Assembly: GCF_932526225.1 (NCBI RefSeq)
Contig: NC_064045.1
Span: 10,692,022-10,756,021 of the forward strand
Reading direction: 5' to 3'
Source of the DNA: Nematostella vectensis
Taxonomy: Eukaryota > Cnidaria > Anthozoa > Actiniaria > Edwardsiidae
DNA length: 64,000 nt
The notes below the pieces were generated by a model, which was given only the letters and a program-made list of their open reading frames with translations, was not told where the DNA came from and did not search any database. Both the position numbers and the translations under genes were made by a program. Shown piece after piece: positions 45,967 through 58,600 of this stretch (positions are counted from its first letter, which is position 1; the number at the start of each line of letters is the position of its first letter).

Positions 45967-48900
45967 GCAGCATATAGAAGCTTATTTATTCAATATTTGA
46001 TTGAGGTTAAAGTGACTTCTTCATTTGTTGTGCGTCTAGTTTATGCACGGTGTTTTAACTTTGAGTTTCCTAAGGGCCACACTTTTAAAAGGCTCATATT
46101 AAAGCCCATTGCAAACGACTGAAAGATTGCCGGCAAAAATAGACAGATCTACTGGGTTGCTGGTTTTTATGAACCTGATATTTCTGGAAAACTGCGAGTG
46201 CCTAGAACTAGTGACTAAGAAAAATAGAACTATTATATCCGTTTATAACAGTCAGAGAATCCATTAAGTCTCGAGTGAGGCACATATAATAAATGAACGA
46301 ATTTATACAAGAAAACGACCTTGTTTATCCAACCTACTTGGACCATTTTCCTTTTGTCAACCTTATTCGAAATGGGTATACACAAAACTTTTCATTGTCT
46401 TGTAGCATACACTGGGGTAGCCATGTTAGTTGCCTGTGTGTAGACGAACTCACAAATATAGACTTTAAAGGACTTTATCCGTGAGGCCAAGTCGTTTTTC
46501 ACGCAGGCTACCATGTTAGCAGTGCTGTTAGCGCCGTTTGCACAGGGATTTCTTATCTTTTTATATATCAAGCCGCAGGCAAAAGGAACCATAGAAATGA
46601 ATTATTCATTTCGGATTTCGTGTGACAGCTCGTTCTCTATCAAGGCATAGCTTCTTTAACAGACAAATAAGAAATTTTTACTGCGATATGTAATCTTACT
46701 GAGATGGTTTGGTGAAAACTGCAACAGGACATTTCTATGTTTTGGCCATCCCAAACGAACTATATTGGATAGTTATCAAAATTCTCAGAATTCACTGTAA
46801 ATAGTTTTATAATTAAATGCATGCATTTTGTCAATATATACTATAATAAAGAGCAGATACGAGATAATGCAAATTTTAGAATACACTTGTCCACTGATTG
46901 TCTCTTTTCCGGTCAAAGCCAAATATCGAAAAATCCATATAAATCCACTTCTGCTTCAAAACACTTATAAGCACAGCACAGAATCTATTGCCACAAGACT
47001 TAATGATGCCCTAAGGAATCCTCCGAATGTGGCGCTGCAGCTAAAAAGCTGTATTTTTTAAACCAGAGTACAAGCAACTCTGACAATGTTGACTACCACC
47101 ATGTTAAACAAGTAGATTAAGACGAGCTATTAATCAACACAAGGTTGAAAAAATATGTTGAACGCCTCTGTGATACAGAATTGCGCTGACGTTTCGAGCG
47201 TTTGCCGTTAGTCGAAGCAAAAAAATATGTTGGTCTTAGGCCTTATTTCAATTTGTCTATAGTCTTTCTTAATATACCACATTAGGAGGCGGTGCGAAAA
47301 AAACGCAAAGAAAAACGCCAAAAGTCGATAACCGTAAACCGCACAGTCTAGAGAAACCGCAATACATCGGAATAAAATACGAAAAACCGCGCCAGATTTA
47401 AAGCAAAACCGCATCCCTTATGCCCCCCCCCCCCCCCCCCCCCTACAGTAGATCGGTAGCACTAAGCACTGTTGTGGGGAATAGGGTATGACGACACAGC
47501 GGCGGTATTTCACTTTGAAGTACTAGAAAAACTCGGTCATTCTATTCGAATATAGCCATGGCAATATACAGTGTATAGAAGTACCGCATTTTTTAAAGCA
47601 AGAGCTGCCAAATAAGTATTTTTGTGTATTTTACCACGCGGTAAAAGTCTATAGTGGTGGATGAAGTTCACCAACCATGTTGGAAGTACAACGCGTTTTC
47701 ATTAGTATAGATTTATACGCCCAGGAATTTTCAGAGGGGAGGGGGGGGGGGCGTAAAATGCCCTTTTTCCCTAACAGTTACTGTATTTATTTTTTCCAGG
47801 GGGTTTCTAATCCCAGAGGGGTGGGGGGTCATACCTATTTTCTGGAACTACACATTGGAACATTTATGCGTCTTGATACTTCTGTTTCTTTCTTGGTTGT
47901 TTCTCATTTCCTTGCTATTTCTATTGGGGTGCATATTATACGTGGGTTTTCGAAGTTTTTTTTTTTTTTTTTTTTTTAAGGCCCTCAAAATTGGGGTGCG
48001 GATTATACGCAGGTGCGCATTATACACCGGTATATACGGTATTCATTTTTAATAAAAAGAGCTTCGATTGGACAAAATACATACAGATTAAAAATATCTT
48101 AGTTTAACGCTGCCGATGATACGTTTAGCATTTAAGATTCCTGAAATTACAATTACTTATTTTATGTATTATACCATTGTATTTGATTTCATTACATAGA
48201 CCTATTATCTGTCTTTTTTAAGACTTATGGGACGCACCTAAAACGTCATTTTCTTCTTATTATTATTATTTCTACTATCATAACTAATACTTTTTTAGCC
48301 GCGTGGCCAGGATTGTCTACGGGGCATGCGCACTTGTAGATATGAAGTAAAAAAATCCGCGTGTAATAACCTAGATTTTTCCAAGTCTGGCAAAACAGGT
48401 TTTTATATGTTGGGGTACTTACTAACAATTAAGGCACAATAAATTCTTTTTTTTTTCTTATAGGTTCTTAATTTTTTCCCAAGTTGCTTAATCAACAGTA
48501 AGATTCATAATAACAGAAGTGTGACCGAATATACACCTATTTCAATAAAGGTTGTCAGTGCAAATAGCGATTGGCAAAATGCAGTTCTACGACCGAAAGT
48601 AACCATGCGTCTCGAAGAATATAGATAAATCAAAACATTTATCCATTAAAGGTTACCAATGCTTGGCTCTGACATTGCTTGACTTTATTTAACACCTTTA
48701 GTTTTACGAATAATTAGTACCAATAAGCAATTTGCCATTCGCCATTTGCACTGACAACCTTCATCCACTATAGAGAATCCACCTGTACGTATGTTATATC
48801 TGTAACCTTTTCTTTATGGAAGATCAAAATGTTTAGCAAATTTATATTTCAAAGCCCAATATTTGGTCTCACTTTTCATGGAGTAAATATTGATAAAAGA

Positions 48901-49118
48901 ACATTTTGAATTTTTTGGCTGGGTAGGTTCTTATATTTCGGGGTATTAAAATCCTTCTCAAATCTTAAATCACTAGGTTCTTACATCCGTTTTTTTTTAA
49001 CTGTATTGACAATTCTGAAAAAAGTTTTTGAATAAGAAAGAGCATATTTTGGCGACCCCGGGGGTGTGGTCCCCTGGCTATTAGTCTGGGTTCCGCATAT
49101 TAAATGGCATAGTTGTTT
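45967..49118. other. Convergent intergenic region between USP1 and GALK1
   Basis: No exon was recognised across about 3.1 kb. AATAAA at 46288-46293 could end a longer USP1 transcript. A poly-C run of about 23 bases lies near 47425. The stretch 47930-48045 with repeated ggattatacgc / gcattatacaccgg words looks like a transposon end. An inverted-repeat element occupies 48550-48759. Confidence 0.6.
48550..48759. mobile_element. Short inverted-repeat element (about 210 bp)
   Basis: GGTTGTCAGTGCAAATAGCG with ttggcaaa at the left is matched by the complement (tttgccattcgccatttgc, then actgacaacc) at the right. No coding capacity. Confidence 0.75.
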
Positions 49119-52100
49119 TTATATATTCACTGGACGAGCGCCGTCGGCCGGGCTACTAACAAAAAACGTAGCTTCTTGGTATCCTTCCTGCAAACAAGAA
49201 AAAGAAACATTTTTATCATCCAGTATAACCGTAACATTTGGAGGATCCTTAATAAATACATAAATAAACCTGTCCAACCCCTTATTTTCAGACATTTTTC
49301 CGCATTATCACCAGTTTACGTCGATTTACGGTCGAGTACGTAACAATTTCCGATGGCTTTTAACGGAAAATGCGAAAAATATTTTAACATTGTAAAAGCA
49401 ATGTGTCTATTGAAAGTTTCTTTGAGGATGTGATTGATAACTTGAGCGGGTGGCCTCTTTTGATTCTTTTGTCTTTTATCGGTTGAGGTTTCCGTCAACC
49501 TTCGGGAAGTAAACTGGTGACAGTGCGGCTTTTTAAAGAATATAAGGAAATAAAGGGAAAAAATAATTAATCCCCCCGCCCCTTCATGAAATCCTTGCCC
49601 CCTTTTTGGGACGGCCTGGATATGCCCAATCAGTCAATGGCCGTTTTATGATGTGTAAGCTTGAAATGAGGTAAATTTCGTTAAAAAAAGGAATAACAAA
49701 TAAAAGACGGAGAAAGAAGCACAGTTCCGCCTCGTTTTCGCGCCTGTGACCTCGACGCCCTGGGTTTCTGAGGATACGTGACTCGCTTAGTTTCAACACG
49801 TTTCCAGGCCATCGGCCTTGCTATGGTAGCATTCTCAATGCGTCTCCATCGCCTTGATTTTCAATAGTTGGTACGCGCAAATACGTCTTCGCCTCCTTGT
49901 CATTCTCCGTTTCCTTCCCTAGTGAAAAGGTTTCGCAAATTTAAGTATGGAGACTTACCTTGATGTGGGCCTTACACTTTTCAACTGAGTCCCGCTTGAG
50001 AAGTGTCACGGTGCATCCGCCAAACCCCCCGCCGGTCATGCGAGAGCCATAGACGCCTTCTACTTCGAGAGCAAGTCTTACTAGAGTGTCAAGCTCTGTG
50101 CAGCTGACCTCATAGTCATCTCTAAAGAGAGGAAATACAAAGATGAGAGTCGTGACCAATATAGCAATGACTACTTTACTTCTAACAGTAATTTTCTTTG
50201 AAATTGTAATTTCTCTTCTGGTAATATTTCTCCAAATAAAAAAATAAAAACCAAAAGGTATTGAAAGAACGCAAAACATGCCTTTGATCTATAGACTGGT
50301 GGCCATGTGTAAACGTTAGAGAACCAGAGTCAAGGCGTATCTAACTCTTCGCTGAAGGGGTGGGAGGGGGGGTTGGCTCAGATACAAAGGGGGGAGGGGG
50401 TAATTATTATTTGTTACATATGGCTTTCTGGCAGCCCAAAAGGGGGGGGGGGATTTAAACCCCCTAAACCCTCCCCCTAGATCATTATAGAAACTGAGAA
50501 CATCAAAAGAGGGTGTGTAGATACTGGAACATCAAAAAGGGTGTGTGGCAATTCCCGAGCAATCGCTCTAACAAAGTTAAAAATTCATAGGCCATACACT
50601 ATGTTTTAAAGCAACTGATTAACTCGCAGTGTTGAAAAGCTATGTGCAAACAGTGAAACATAGTCCTGGGGCTTTAGGATAGTGAGAGCAGAGGATGGAT
50701 CAGTCACAGCGAAAACTAAAAACCCTGCTAACTCGTTGTGCAGAGCGGTAGCAAGGGGTGGGCACTGGGGGCACGTGCCCCCCCCCCCCTCCCAATATTT
50801 TCAAAAATTATAAAGAAATGACCAGTAGGGGTGTGGCTGTGCCCCCATTGTTTTCTTAATGTTTCTGTATCGTCCCCCCCCCAATAATTTGAGGCTTGCT
50901 ACAGCTATGTTGTGATCCTACCTCAGTGAGTTGTGACTTTCAACCATTAACTTTCCGAAGGCTTCATAGTCATTGTTTTGAAGGACGGATGAAGCATCAC
51001 AAGTTCTCTTTATTTCACCCACAACATGTCGAGCTCTGCAATAAATTTCCTTCTCCAGCTTGTCCTCATTAGCTGGAAAAAGACAAGAACATAATGAAAA
51101 TATTATTCTTTTCATAAGTGTCTGTAAATATTTGCCAATTCAAGTTTTAGTCAGGCATGTTTCCAGGATTGGCCAAGGAGTTGTGGGCAGTCATAGGCTC
51201 ACCCTGCCCACCCCCACCCCCCCCCCCCCCCCCCCCCATGTTTGCGCCAGTTAGTTGCACTACATAAGACAGTAAAGGGCAGTAACACCTATGGTGCCCT
51301 TATTTTATTTATTTTGAAATTATAAGAAAATGACCAGAGGGTTATAGGGTTATGTATTTTTCTCTCTGTATTTTGCCCCCAGCTCAGTTTTTTTTTAGGC
51401 CGTTTCAGCCTTGCAGTATAGAACATATTTATGGCAGGAGGTAAATTTGTAGAATCTAGTTGCATTTTACATCTTCTAAATATTCAAGCTGAGGGGGAGA
51501 GGGTGCTGGATCTGCTACTAAAACAAAAATGAGTTTCTATATGGTAATGCAAAATACCTTGATTATTAGACTGATAAAACCGAGGTTCAAGCAAAACAGA
51601 AGAAACCAAAGCACATACACAGCGAAATTCAAGATGAAATCATTAGGAAGAAAAAAGTTAAATATGTTGCATAGGTATATAATTCAGGTTTACGGCAAAA
51701 GTTATATCTCTTGGGTATATTCAATTACCTATAAGCTCATCCATTGACACCTCACGCAAGCTTTTTTTGCCCATAGCAGCAGCCGCTTCCTCACAGTGTC
51801 TCCTCCTCGTAGGGTATTCACTTCCTGTTAGCTTGTGATGGACGTTGCTATTGGTTACAAGGATGGCTAGGTCAGGGTCTGCTAAGGGAATCAACTTGTA
51901 ATCCATGGATCTAAAAAAAGCAGAAATTATTACATGCTATACGTTTATGTCTGTCTATGGCTACTAAAAGGCTTCATTCACCCCACCCATCCCCCCAAAC
52001 TGCTCAACTAAGAGGTCAGCTCAAATGAAAAAAAAAACATTTGAAAAAAATGTCCCATCGAATTGGTAAACGCCCCTCCCAACTACAGATCTTGGCTAAG

Positions 52101-55100
52101 GGCCTATAGTTTGAATATTAAAAGGAAAATACAATTTTGCGAGCCACAAATATTATGTAACTGCCAAAGAAAGCTCCTTTCTATCTGTTTTGTAGAGGTT
52201 AGCAGTGGTTGAAGGTACACAAAGATTGCAAAACAATCTAGACCTTATTGTCCCTGCATGTCACAGGATCCCAAGTTAAAAAACAAAACAACTTGAAAAA
52301 AAGAAAAAAGCTGTCCAGCAGGCTTAAGAAAACCAAATACATATAAAAATAACAACAAAGCAAAGGGGCACGACAACAATTCGATAAACAGGTTAATGAA
52401 TATTCAAAACATCTAACCCTAGCCAAGGAAAAGAATAACTGAGCCCAACCAGCTCTTGCCTAGGATGTCTGATCGACAGTATCATATGCTGAACGTTTTC
52501 AGATTTCCCAAACCTTGGCCACTTTTTACCCCAGTAAAGGGCTCAGGCTGGAAAGATCAGTAAAATTGCCCTGTTTTCAAACAGGCATAAAACATGCCAT
52601 TTCAACTTTGTGTTGATTTATTTCCTTACCTGCAATCTAAAAGCAAGGCATTGCCCTTCTTCCCCATCACCGATATAAACTGATCCATAATTCCACATGG
52701 CATTCCAGCAAACTCATGCTCTGCCTTTTGGCAGGCCAATGCCTTGGCTTTTAAATCTTTCCTCACATGACCACTAAGTTGTTCAAGAAATGTAAACATT
52801 GCCACTTCCAGTGACGCTGAACTGGACAGCCCTCCACCAAGTGGCACTGATGTTGCTATGGCTGCATTAAAAGCTGGAATTGGTGAACCAAAGTTGGCAA
52901 TAACTCCTTTGATGTAGTTTGCCCAGGATGGGTTACCAGGAGATAGTGGTTTGGCAGGAGAGGGGAGGGGGAACTCTATGTTGTCTGGGCCATCAGTGCC
53001 TTCAGCTGAGGTGACAATTTTGCAAGTCTCTCCGTCAACTTTTGCACCCACTATGACAGTCACTAGATCGAGAGCCTAAAAGAAATGTGAACAAATTAAG
53101 TAGTTCATTGGAATAAGGTTCATTGCAATAAGGCGGGGGTGGGGGGGAGATAGATAAGTTCATAGAGTTCTCTGGCGATTTTTTACACGTTTTATTGAAA
53201 AGTTGTTATTTTGAATATAAAAAGGGTTAACCCATTGACTCCTGGCTTTTTTTGAGCTGAATTTACAAAAAACAGACTGAAAACAGATACCTCCCCCCCT
53301 ATTCTGAGTTTTATACAGCCCGTCAAAGTCAAACACAGCTGCACCTAGTCAGCGGTATCCAAGCTTTCCAACAGTGCTTTGCGGTCCCCACTTTTAATCC
53401 CTCGTTTTTGTGCTGAAGCCAGCATAAGTTGATGGTTGCTTGTATTTTTCATCAAAAATACAGCTATGAGCATATTAGGAGAGTGTAGGACATCATGAAG
53501 TCTTTTGGGGCATAATTGAGTGCTTTGCTTATGGATATTTGCAAGCAAAGGTGGATTCATGATGATTTTTTCTTGTTTGGCTTTGCCTGGATGAGAAAAT
53601 AATTTTCTAATGAATCACCACAGCTCTCCTAAATGCTGTCTTTTCTGAAACCAAATTGATTCCAAAATTGTTTAGACTGCTATTCTGGGTCTGTATGACC
53701 TGGAATTGATTTGTTTGGCTTCAAGGGTGAAAAGACTTATAAAAAACCATCTGACTTTGGGGAGAGGAGTGTTGACTGGCCCTCCCCTTGTGAATTTTCC
53801 CCTGGATCTCCCAGAATGCTTTGCAATTATTTGGCTTAAGAGTAGATGCCAACACCTTGGTTGGATGCATATCTGCAAGACCATTTATCCCTTAGACTGA
53901 TGCCTGAGTATCTTCATCTTGTTGTGTTTATTTTGCATTTATGAATTTTTTGGGTTGTGGATACTTCCCAAAGCCGGTACAGGCCGGTTGAGGGGTCAAT
54001 GTGTTAAAGTTCTTAAAACCTTTCACCTATATCAATCTAGCCAAAAGAAAGCATAGATACACATACAAATTCTGAAAAGGGAATTGAATTTGATTGAGAT
54101 TTGAATTTTCTACAGATCTTTGATAATTTTCCTGGCCATGCGAAAGGAGGTTGAGTCAAGTGAATAATTTCAAGTTTTGGCTGGAAAATCTGAAACAAGG
54201 TATTTTTCTTAAATCCGTTAAAATTCAGAGACAGCAATACCACAAATATATTGGCGAAATGTTTTCTATTACAATGCTATCCACAATGACGCGAAGAGTG
54301 ATTTAAAGTCGAGAATTGTATGCGAAAAAAGAAAATATCGTTTTGTTGTAGGTTTCAAAAACAGCACGCGCTCGTGAGAATGTCGCCATCCTTGATTGCG
54401 AATGCAGCGCGCGCACAATGCAAAAAACAATTCAAAGACTAAAAATATCTGCTATATTTGGCAGATTTGTTTCCTTTAGTTAAATAATCATTTGAATACC
54501 AGGTTGAGATATAAAGGTTACGGTTAAAGTTGTAACCACACAACGTTCTTTAGCAATAACTAAAAAGACATGAAGACGGGAACCGGTTTAGCGCGCGCAT
54601 ATGTTTTCTCATGTAATTTGGTTGACATCCCGATCTACGTCACAAATGACTGGACCCTGGCCTTTCAGTTCACGGCCTTTTTTCCGAAGGTTGACCAAAA
54701 TACCTCAATATTACAGATTTGAGTTATTCGCGCGGACGCGTGTTTTATAGGGTACATACGAACGACATACCATTTGGAAGATGAAAATGTAAAGAATCAA
54801 CTCTGAAAGGTTATATGGACTTTAAAAATGCAGGGTCTATATGATTAATCTAACTCGCAAGCGAACTAACTAGTAAAGTGAATCACACACATCAACAAAG
54901 AAAAGAATACGCAGTTTGCCTTACCATTGGGAATACGAAACCCTCGTTGTAGTCTGTGTGTTCTCCGATCAGATTCACACGTCCAGGAGCGCATCCCCCT
55001 ATCTCTGGCTTACTGCCGAAACGTTTTACAAATAGCTCCGTTGATTCTTGCACAACGCGGCCCGCCATGTTGAAACCATCGGGTTTCCTGTCACAGGGTA

Positions 55101-55110
55101 CCCGCGTCAT
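49119..55110 (-). CDS. GALK1: Galactokinase (398 residues)
   Basis: Phosphorylates alpha-D-galactose with ATP to galactose 1-phosphate, the first committed step of the Leloir pathway, in the cytosol. Six exons on the minus strand: 55110-54925, 53075-52630, 51910-51729, 51072-50922, 50121-49959, 49187-49119, totalling 399 codons. The galactokinase signature [12 protein letters not shown] is at residues 43-54. The GHMP ATP loop [12 protein letters not shown] is at 139-150, [10 protein letters not shown] carries the probable catalytic base D193, and MTGGGFGGC is motif 3. The small last exon ([20 protein letters not shown]) was found by matching the family C-terminus and phase. A second methionine at residue 15 (MAGRVV) could be the real start. 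Similarity is to GALK1 rather than GALK2. It is divergent from cyclin F. Confidence 0.96.
49296..49536 (+). mobile_element. Inverted-repeat element, family 1, copy c
   Basis: Ends (CCGCATTATCACCAGTTTAC and aagtaaactggtgacagtgc) and interior match copies a and b with more divergence. TTAA remains at the right (49533-49536). It lies about 110 bases from the last GALK1 exon, in the intron. Confidence 0.85.
53076..54924 (-). other. GALK1 intron 1 (1.85 kb)
   Basis: No exon, repeat array or mobile element was recognised in this stretch. Short open frames on both strands do not resemble known proteins. Confidence 0.5.
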
Positions 55111-55675
55111 AAGATCATGACCTTTCAGTTGTTGTTTTTCGAAAACTAGCCTGCTTATTTCTTTTTAATATTTAAAAACAGAAAAGCAGTTCTCGTTAAA
55201 AAAGAACAACCTCTTAATATCGCTTTGTTTGCTATACATGCTCTTTTTGTGTAAAGATCACCTACATAGTTGAGTGTAAAATTAATAAGCACCCCCATCC
55301 TATGTAACATAGTCGTGTATTTAATTTCTTTATACAAAATAAATGTGCTATATTATGTTTGAATAAACTTTCATCGTCTTCTCTTGATCTTGACTGTTGA
55401 CTGCACACTCGCGTGGTCGGCCTCAGTGGAGGCCCCTATTGTCTTAGCGACCAATCAGCGAAGTGCATCATTTTGCACGTGACACAAGCCGTCTAACTGA
55501 CAGCGCGCTCCAGTAACGGTAGGCATGAGTTACTCGCTGTAGTGTTTTGAGCTTTGCTCTCTCTCATTCACGCTTCTTCTCCCTTCTAGATCCCTTGCGA
55601 TCTCTTATCTTTCTTATCAGTCCCCTTCCTCTCATTACCTTCTCGCTGTTTCCCAAGTTTCACGAGATTTGAGTC
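55111..55675. promoter_or_regulatory. Divergent promoter region, GALK1 and cyclin F
   Basis: These 565 bases separate the start codons of GALK1 (minus) and cyclin F (plus). A CCAAT box (gaccaatcag, CCAAT at 55451-55455) and a CACGTG E-box (55476-55481) lie 26 bases apart, about 200 bases before the cyclin F start. CCAAT boxes are common in cell-cycle promoters; function here is inferred. Confidence 0.5.
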
Positions 55676-58600
55676 ATGAGAATAAGATCGCGCAGCGTTT
55701 CGCTGAGACGGACTCGAAGTTCGCACTGCCAACAGTTCTTCTCTCTTCCTGAAGAAGTCCTCATTATCATTCTAAAGTTTCTCCCTGCACAAGATCTTGT
55801 AAATATAAGACTGGTAAGTTGTATCGGCGTTGGACAACCAGATATTTTTTAAGCTTGTGAATAGAATAATCGATGCGCCAGGCACAATTGATCCCAAGAC
55901 CGTTGGAACTCAAATTCCGTTGACCCGCGTCAAGTTTAACATGTTTTACAAATGTTCATCTCATTTACAGGTTTCCACTAATCTCAAACATCTTGTAGAC
56001 GAATCTCCTACGCTATGGATGACTGTTTCTTTCCCTAGTATTTGGCCGTCTCAAAAAAACCGCGCTGTTCTTGAAAGGTTCGTTGTCAGTTGGTTTCGTT
56101 GTTCTTTTTGCGGTTTGGAAGTCAAAACAAATGTCAACCTTGTAACTCTCTGTTTTTACTGGTTTTTCAGGGCTGCCAATGTTGGTAACATCGAAGCACT
56201 TATAAAACTAGGACTGGCACATTTATATAATGAAGGAAGTAAGTTAATTTCTTAATTTCAATGTTTGATTAGCTTTTATCGATCTCGTGTTCCATTACTT
56301 ATAAGTACTCATTAACTTTATTGGCGTCAAAATGAACCAATCATTTACAAGGCAGATAAAAAGCACCATTGCCCCGTTTTTAGCCCAGTTTTTCTACATT
56401 TCGCTTGATTTTAGGGGGAAATGTTAAACGCAGATATTATATTTAAACGATCGCCCTCGGGAGTAACAGAAGGGTGACAAAAGAGTAATTTTCTCAGATT
56501 TGTTCTGAAAAGCACTCAAGCGCTCTCGTGCCCTCTTGAGAAATACATATTTTTCATCTTAGCTTTTTTTTCTAGTGAATTATTAAAGGTGTAAACGTTC
56601 TTTAACCGTTTATTCCACATAAACAAAACCCAAGAGACTAATTTAATTTGACTAACAAAATTGTTCTGATAATTCTAAGCATAAACAATAATAATAATTT
56701 CAAAATAGTCTGAAATGTTTAGAAACAATAAGATCATTTACAATTTAATTTGCAACGGTCATTTCAAACTTGAGATTCAAAAAGTTTTTTTAAACCATAA
56801 TCATAGGTTGATATAACTGGTTACCTGAGGTAACCTCAAATGCTGTCAGGTCAAACACCTCACCTACTCAAAATGTAAATGTCAAGCCCTGTTGATGTTA
56901 ATGTTGATTTTCATCTCATATTTTACTTCAGTTTCCGAAGAGAAAAATAGCAATACAAATGCAAGCGAGAATGGAAGACAGGCTGCGGAGTTGTTCTGCA
57001 CGGCTGAGCGGATGACATGTGATCCGTTCACTTGGTTTTTTATCCGTCCTCCCTGGGCTCCCAGTGGATCCTGCTGCAAAGCATGTGTGTTTAAAAATAT
57101 GGTAGAATACTGCTCTAATGCTGAGGTAAGCCAGAGATGTCCTCATACATATTTTAGATAGAAAAACATAAAAAGTGGTAACGTTTTATGGTGGAGTTGG
57201 GATATGACACTTGAAAGCACTCTATTTATATTATATCAATATCAAATTTCTTCAAAGTTAGTATTTGTCATAAATTGGGGGGGGGGTGGGGGGTGGCGTA
57301 AAGGGGGGAAGGTCCAGATTTTGTTGATGCTGTTAGTCTTTGTGGCCATATCAATTCTTTTATTCATTTATTTATTTTATCTTTCCGCTTTTTTTACAGC
57401 CATGTGATAGTCTGAATAAATCACTACTCTTCTGCATTGGAAAAATTCTTAGTTTGCATGAGGTAAAGTAATGTTCGCATCATATATAAATTTTGACAGA
57501 ATCAAACCTGTCAACTCTCCCGCTCTCCAGCGTTGAGCACCAAATCTCCCACTTTTAGCGATTTTTATCGCTCCCGAAAAATTATTCCATAGAAAATCGT
57601 CATTTTGCCTATTTTCCATTCAGATATTTGAAACAACAATTCCCTTGCGTAGCACAATTTATCTAACACCCTCGTGAGATCTATAAGTGAATTTGTTCGC
57701 GAGAGCTTTCTATACGGCAAACACCTGCAAGGTTAAACCCACCCCTCCCCCAAATAAATGAATATACCCCCACCCCTCCCCCAAAATATTCTCAAGCCTT
57801 GATATTTTCTGAGGTTGACAGGTATGCAGAATTGACATTGGTTGTTGTGACTCATAGTTGCAACCCATTCTGGTCTTTAATGCAATACACCTTATTGTGA
57901 AGGACACCTATTCAATCTGCTGATACCTCTTCTCATGCACTTTACTCTCCAGAGTGTTTAAGAACACCTGAAGGTGTCTACTAACGAGTGTTCACTTCTA
58001 CTATAGAGAATTACTTTGTTTTATGCATGATTACTAATCATTTTTATTTCATTAGGATGAAAAGAGGAGATCCGAATGCATTGATTGGCTCCAAAGAGCA
58101 TCAAATCTTGGTTCATCGCATGCTGCATTTGAGATGTGGAAGATGAAATCTCTAGAGCATGCTTTAGAACCTTCTGCAATGCTTCAGAGTCTGCGTGAGC
58201 TCCGTGATATTGCAATGAATGGAAACGCAGAGGCCCAGTATACACTTGCCATGCAATATGCAGCAGGGAATATGGGAGGTGCTTCTAAAGACCACGCTGC
58301 TGAATTTCTTACTCAGGTAAATAAATATCTGAGCACAGCTGTAGAAGAAACCTTGAAGTAAATACCTTTTGGAACTTGGAATTTGGTCAAAAATACTGGT
58401 GATTTACAAGGAAAAGTGTTGCACCTTCCCAGTTTTATACGGTCTTATGACCTTTGAATTCTTACAATGCCATTTCTCCTTCATTTTTTTTTGTCATTTC
58501 TGCACACTAGTAAACTATCACACCAAAAAAAATATTTTTGCAGGCATTGATGAATGAGCCCCACTGAAAGACTGCCTAGCTGCAGTCCATCGCCATTAGT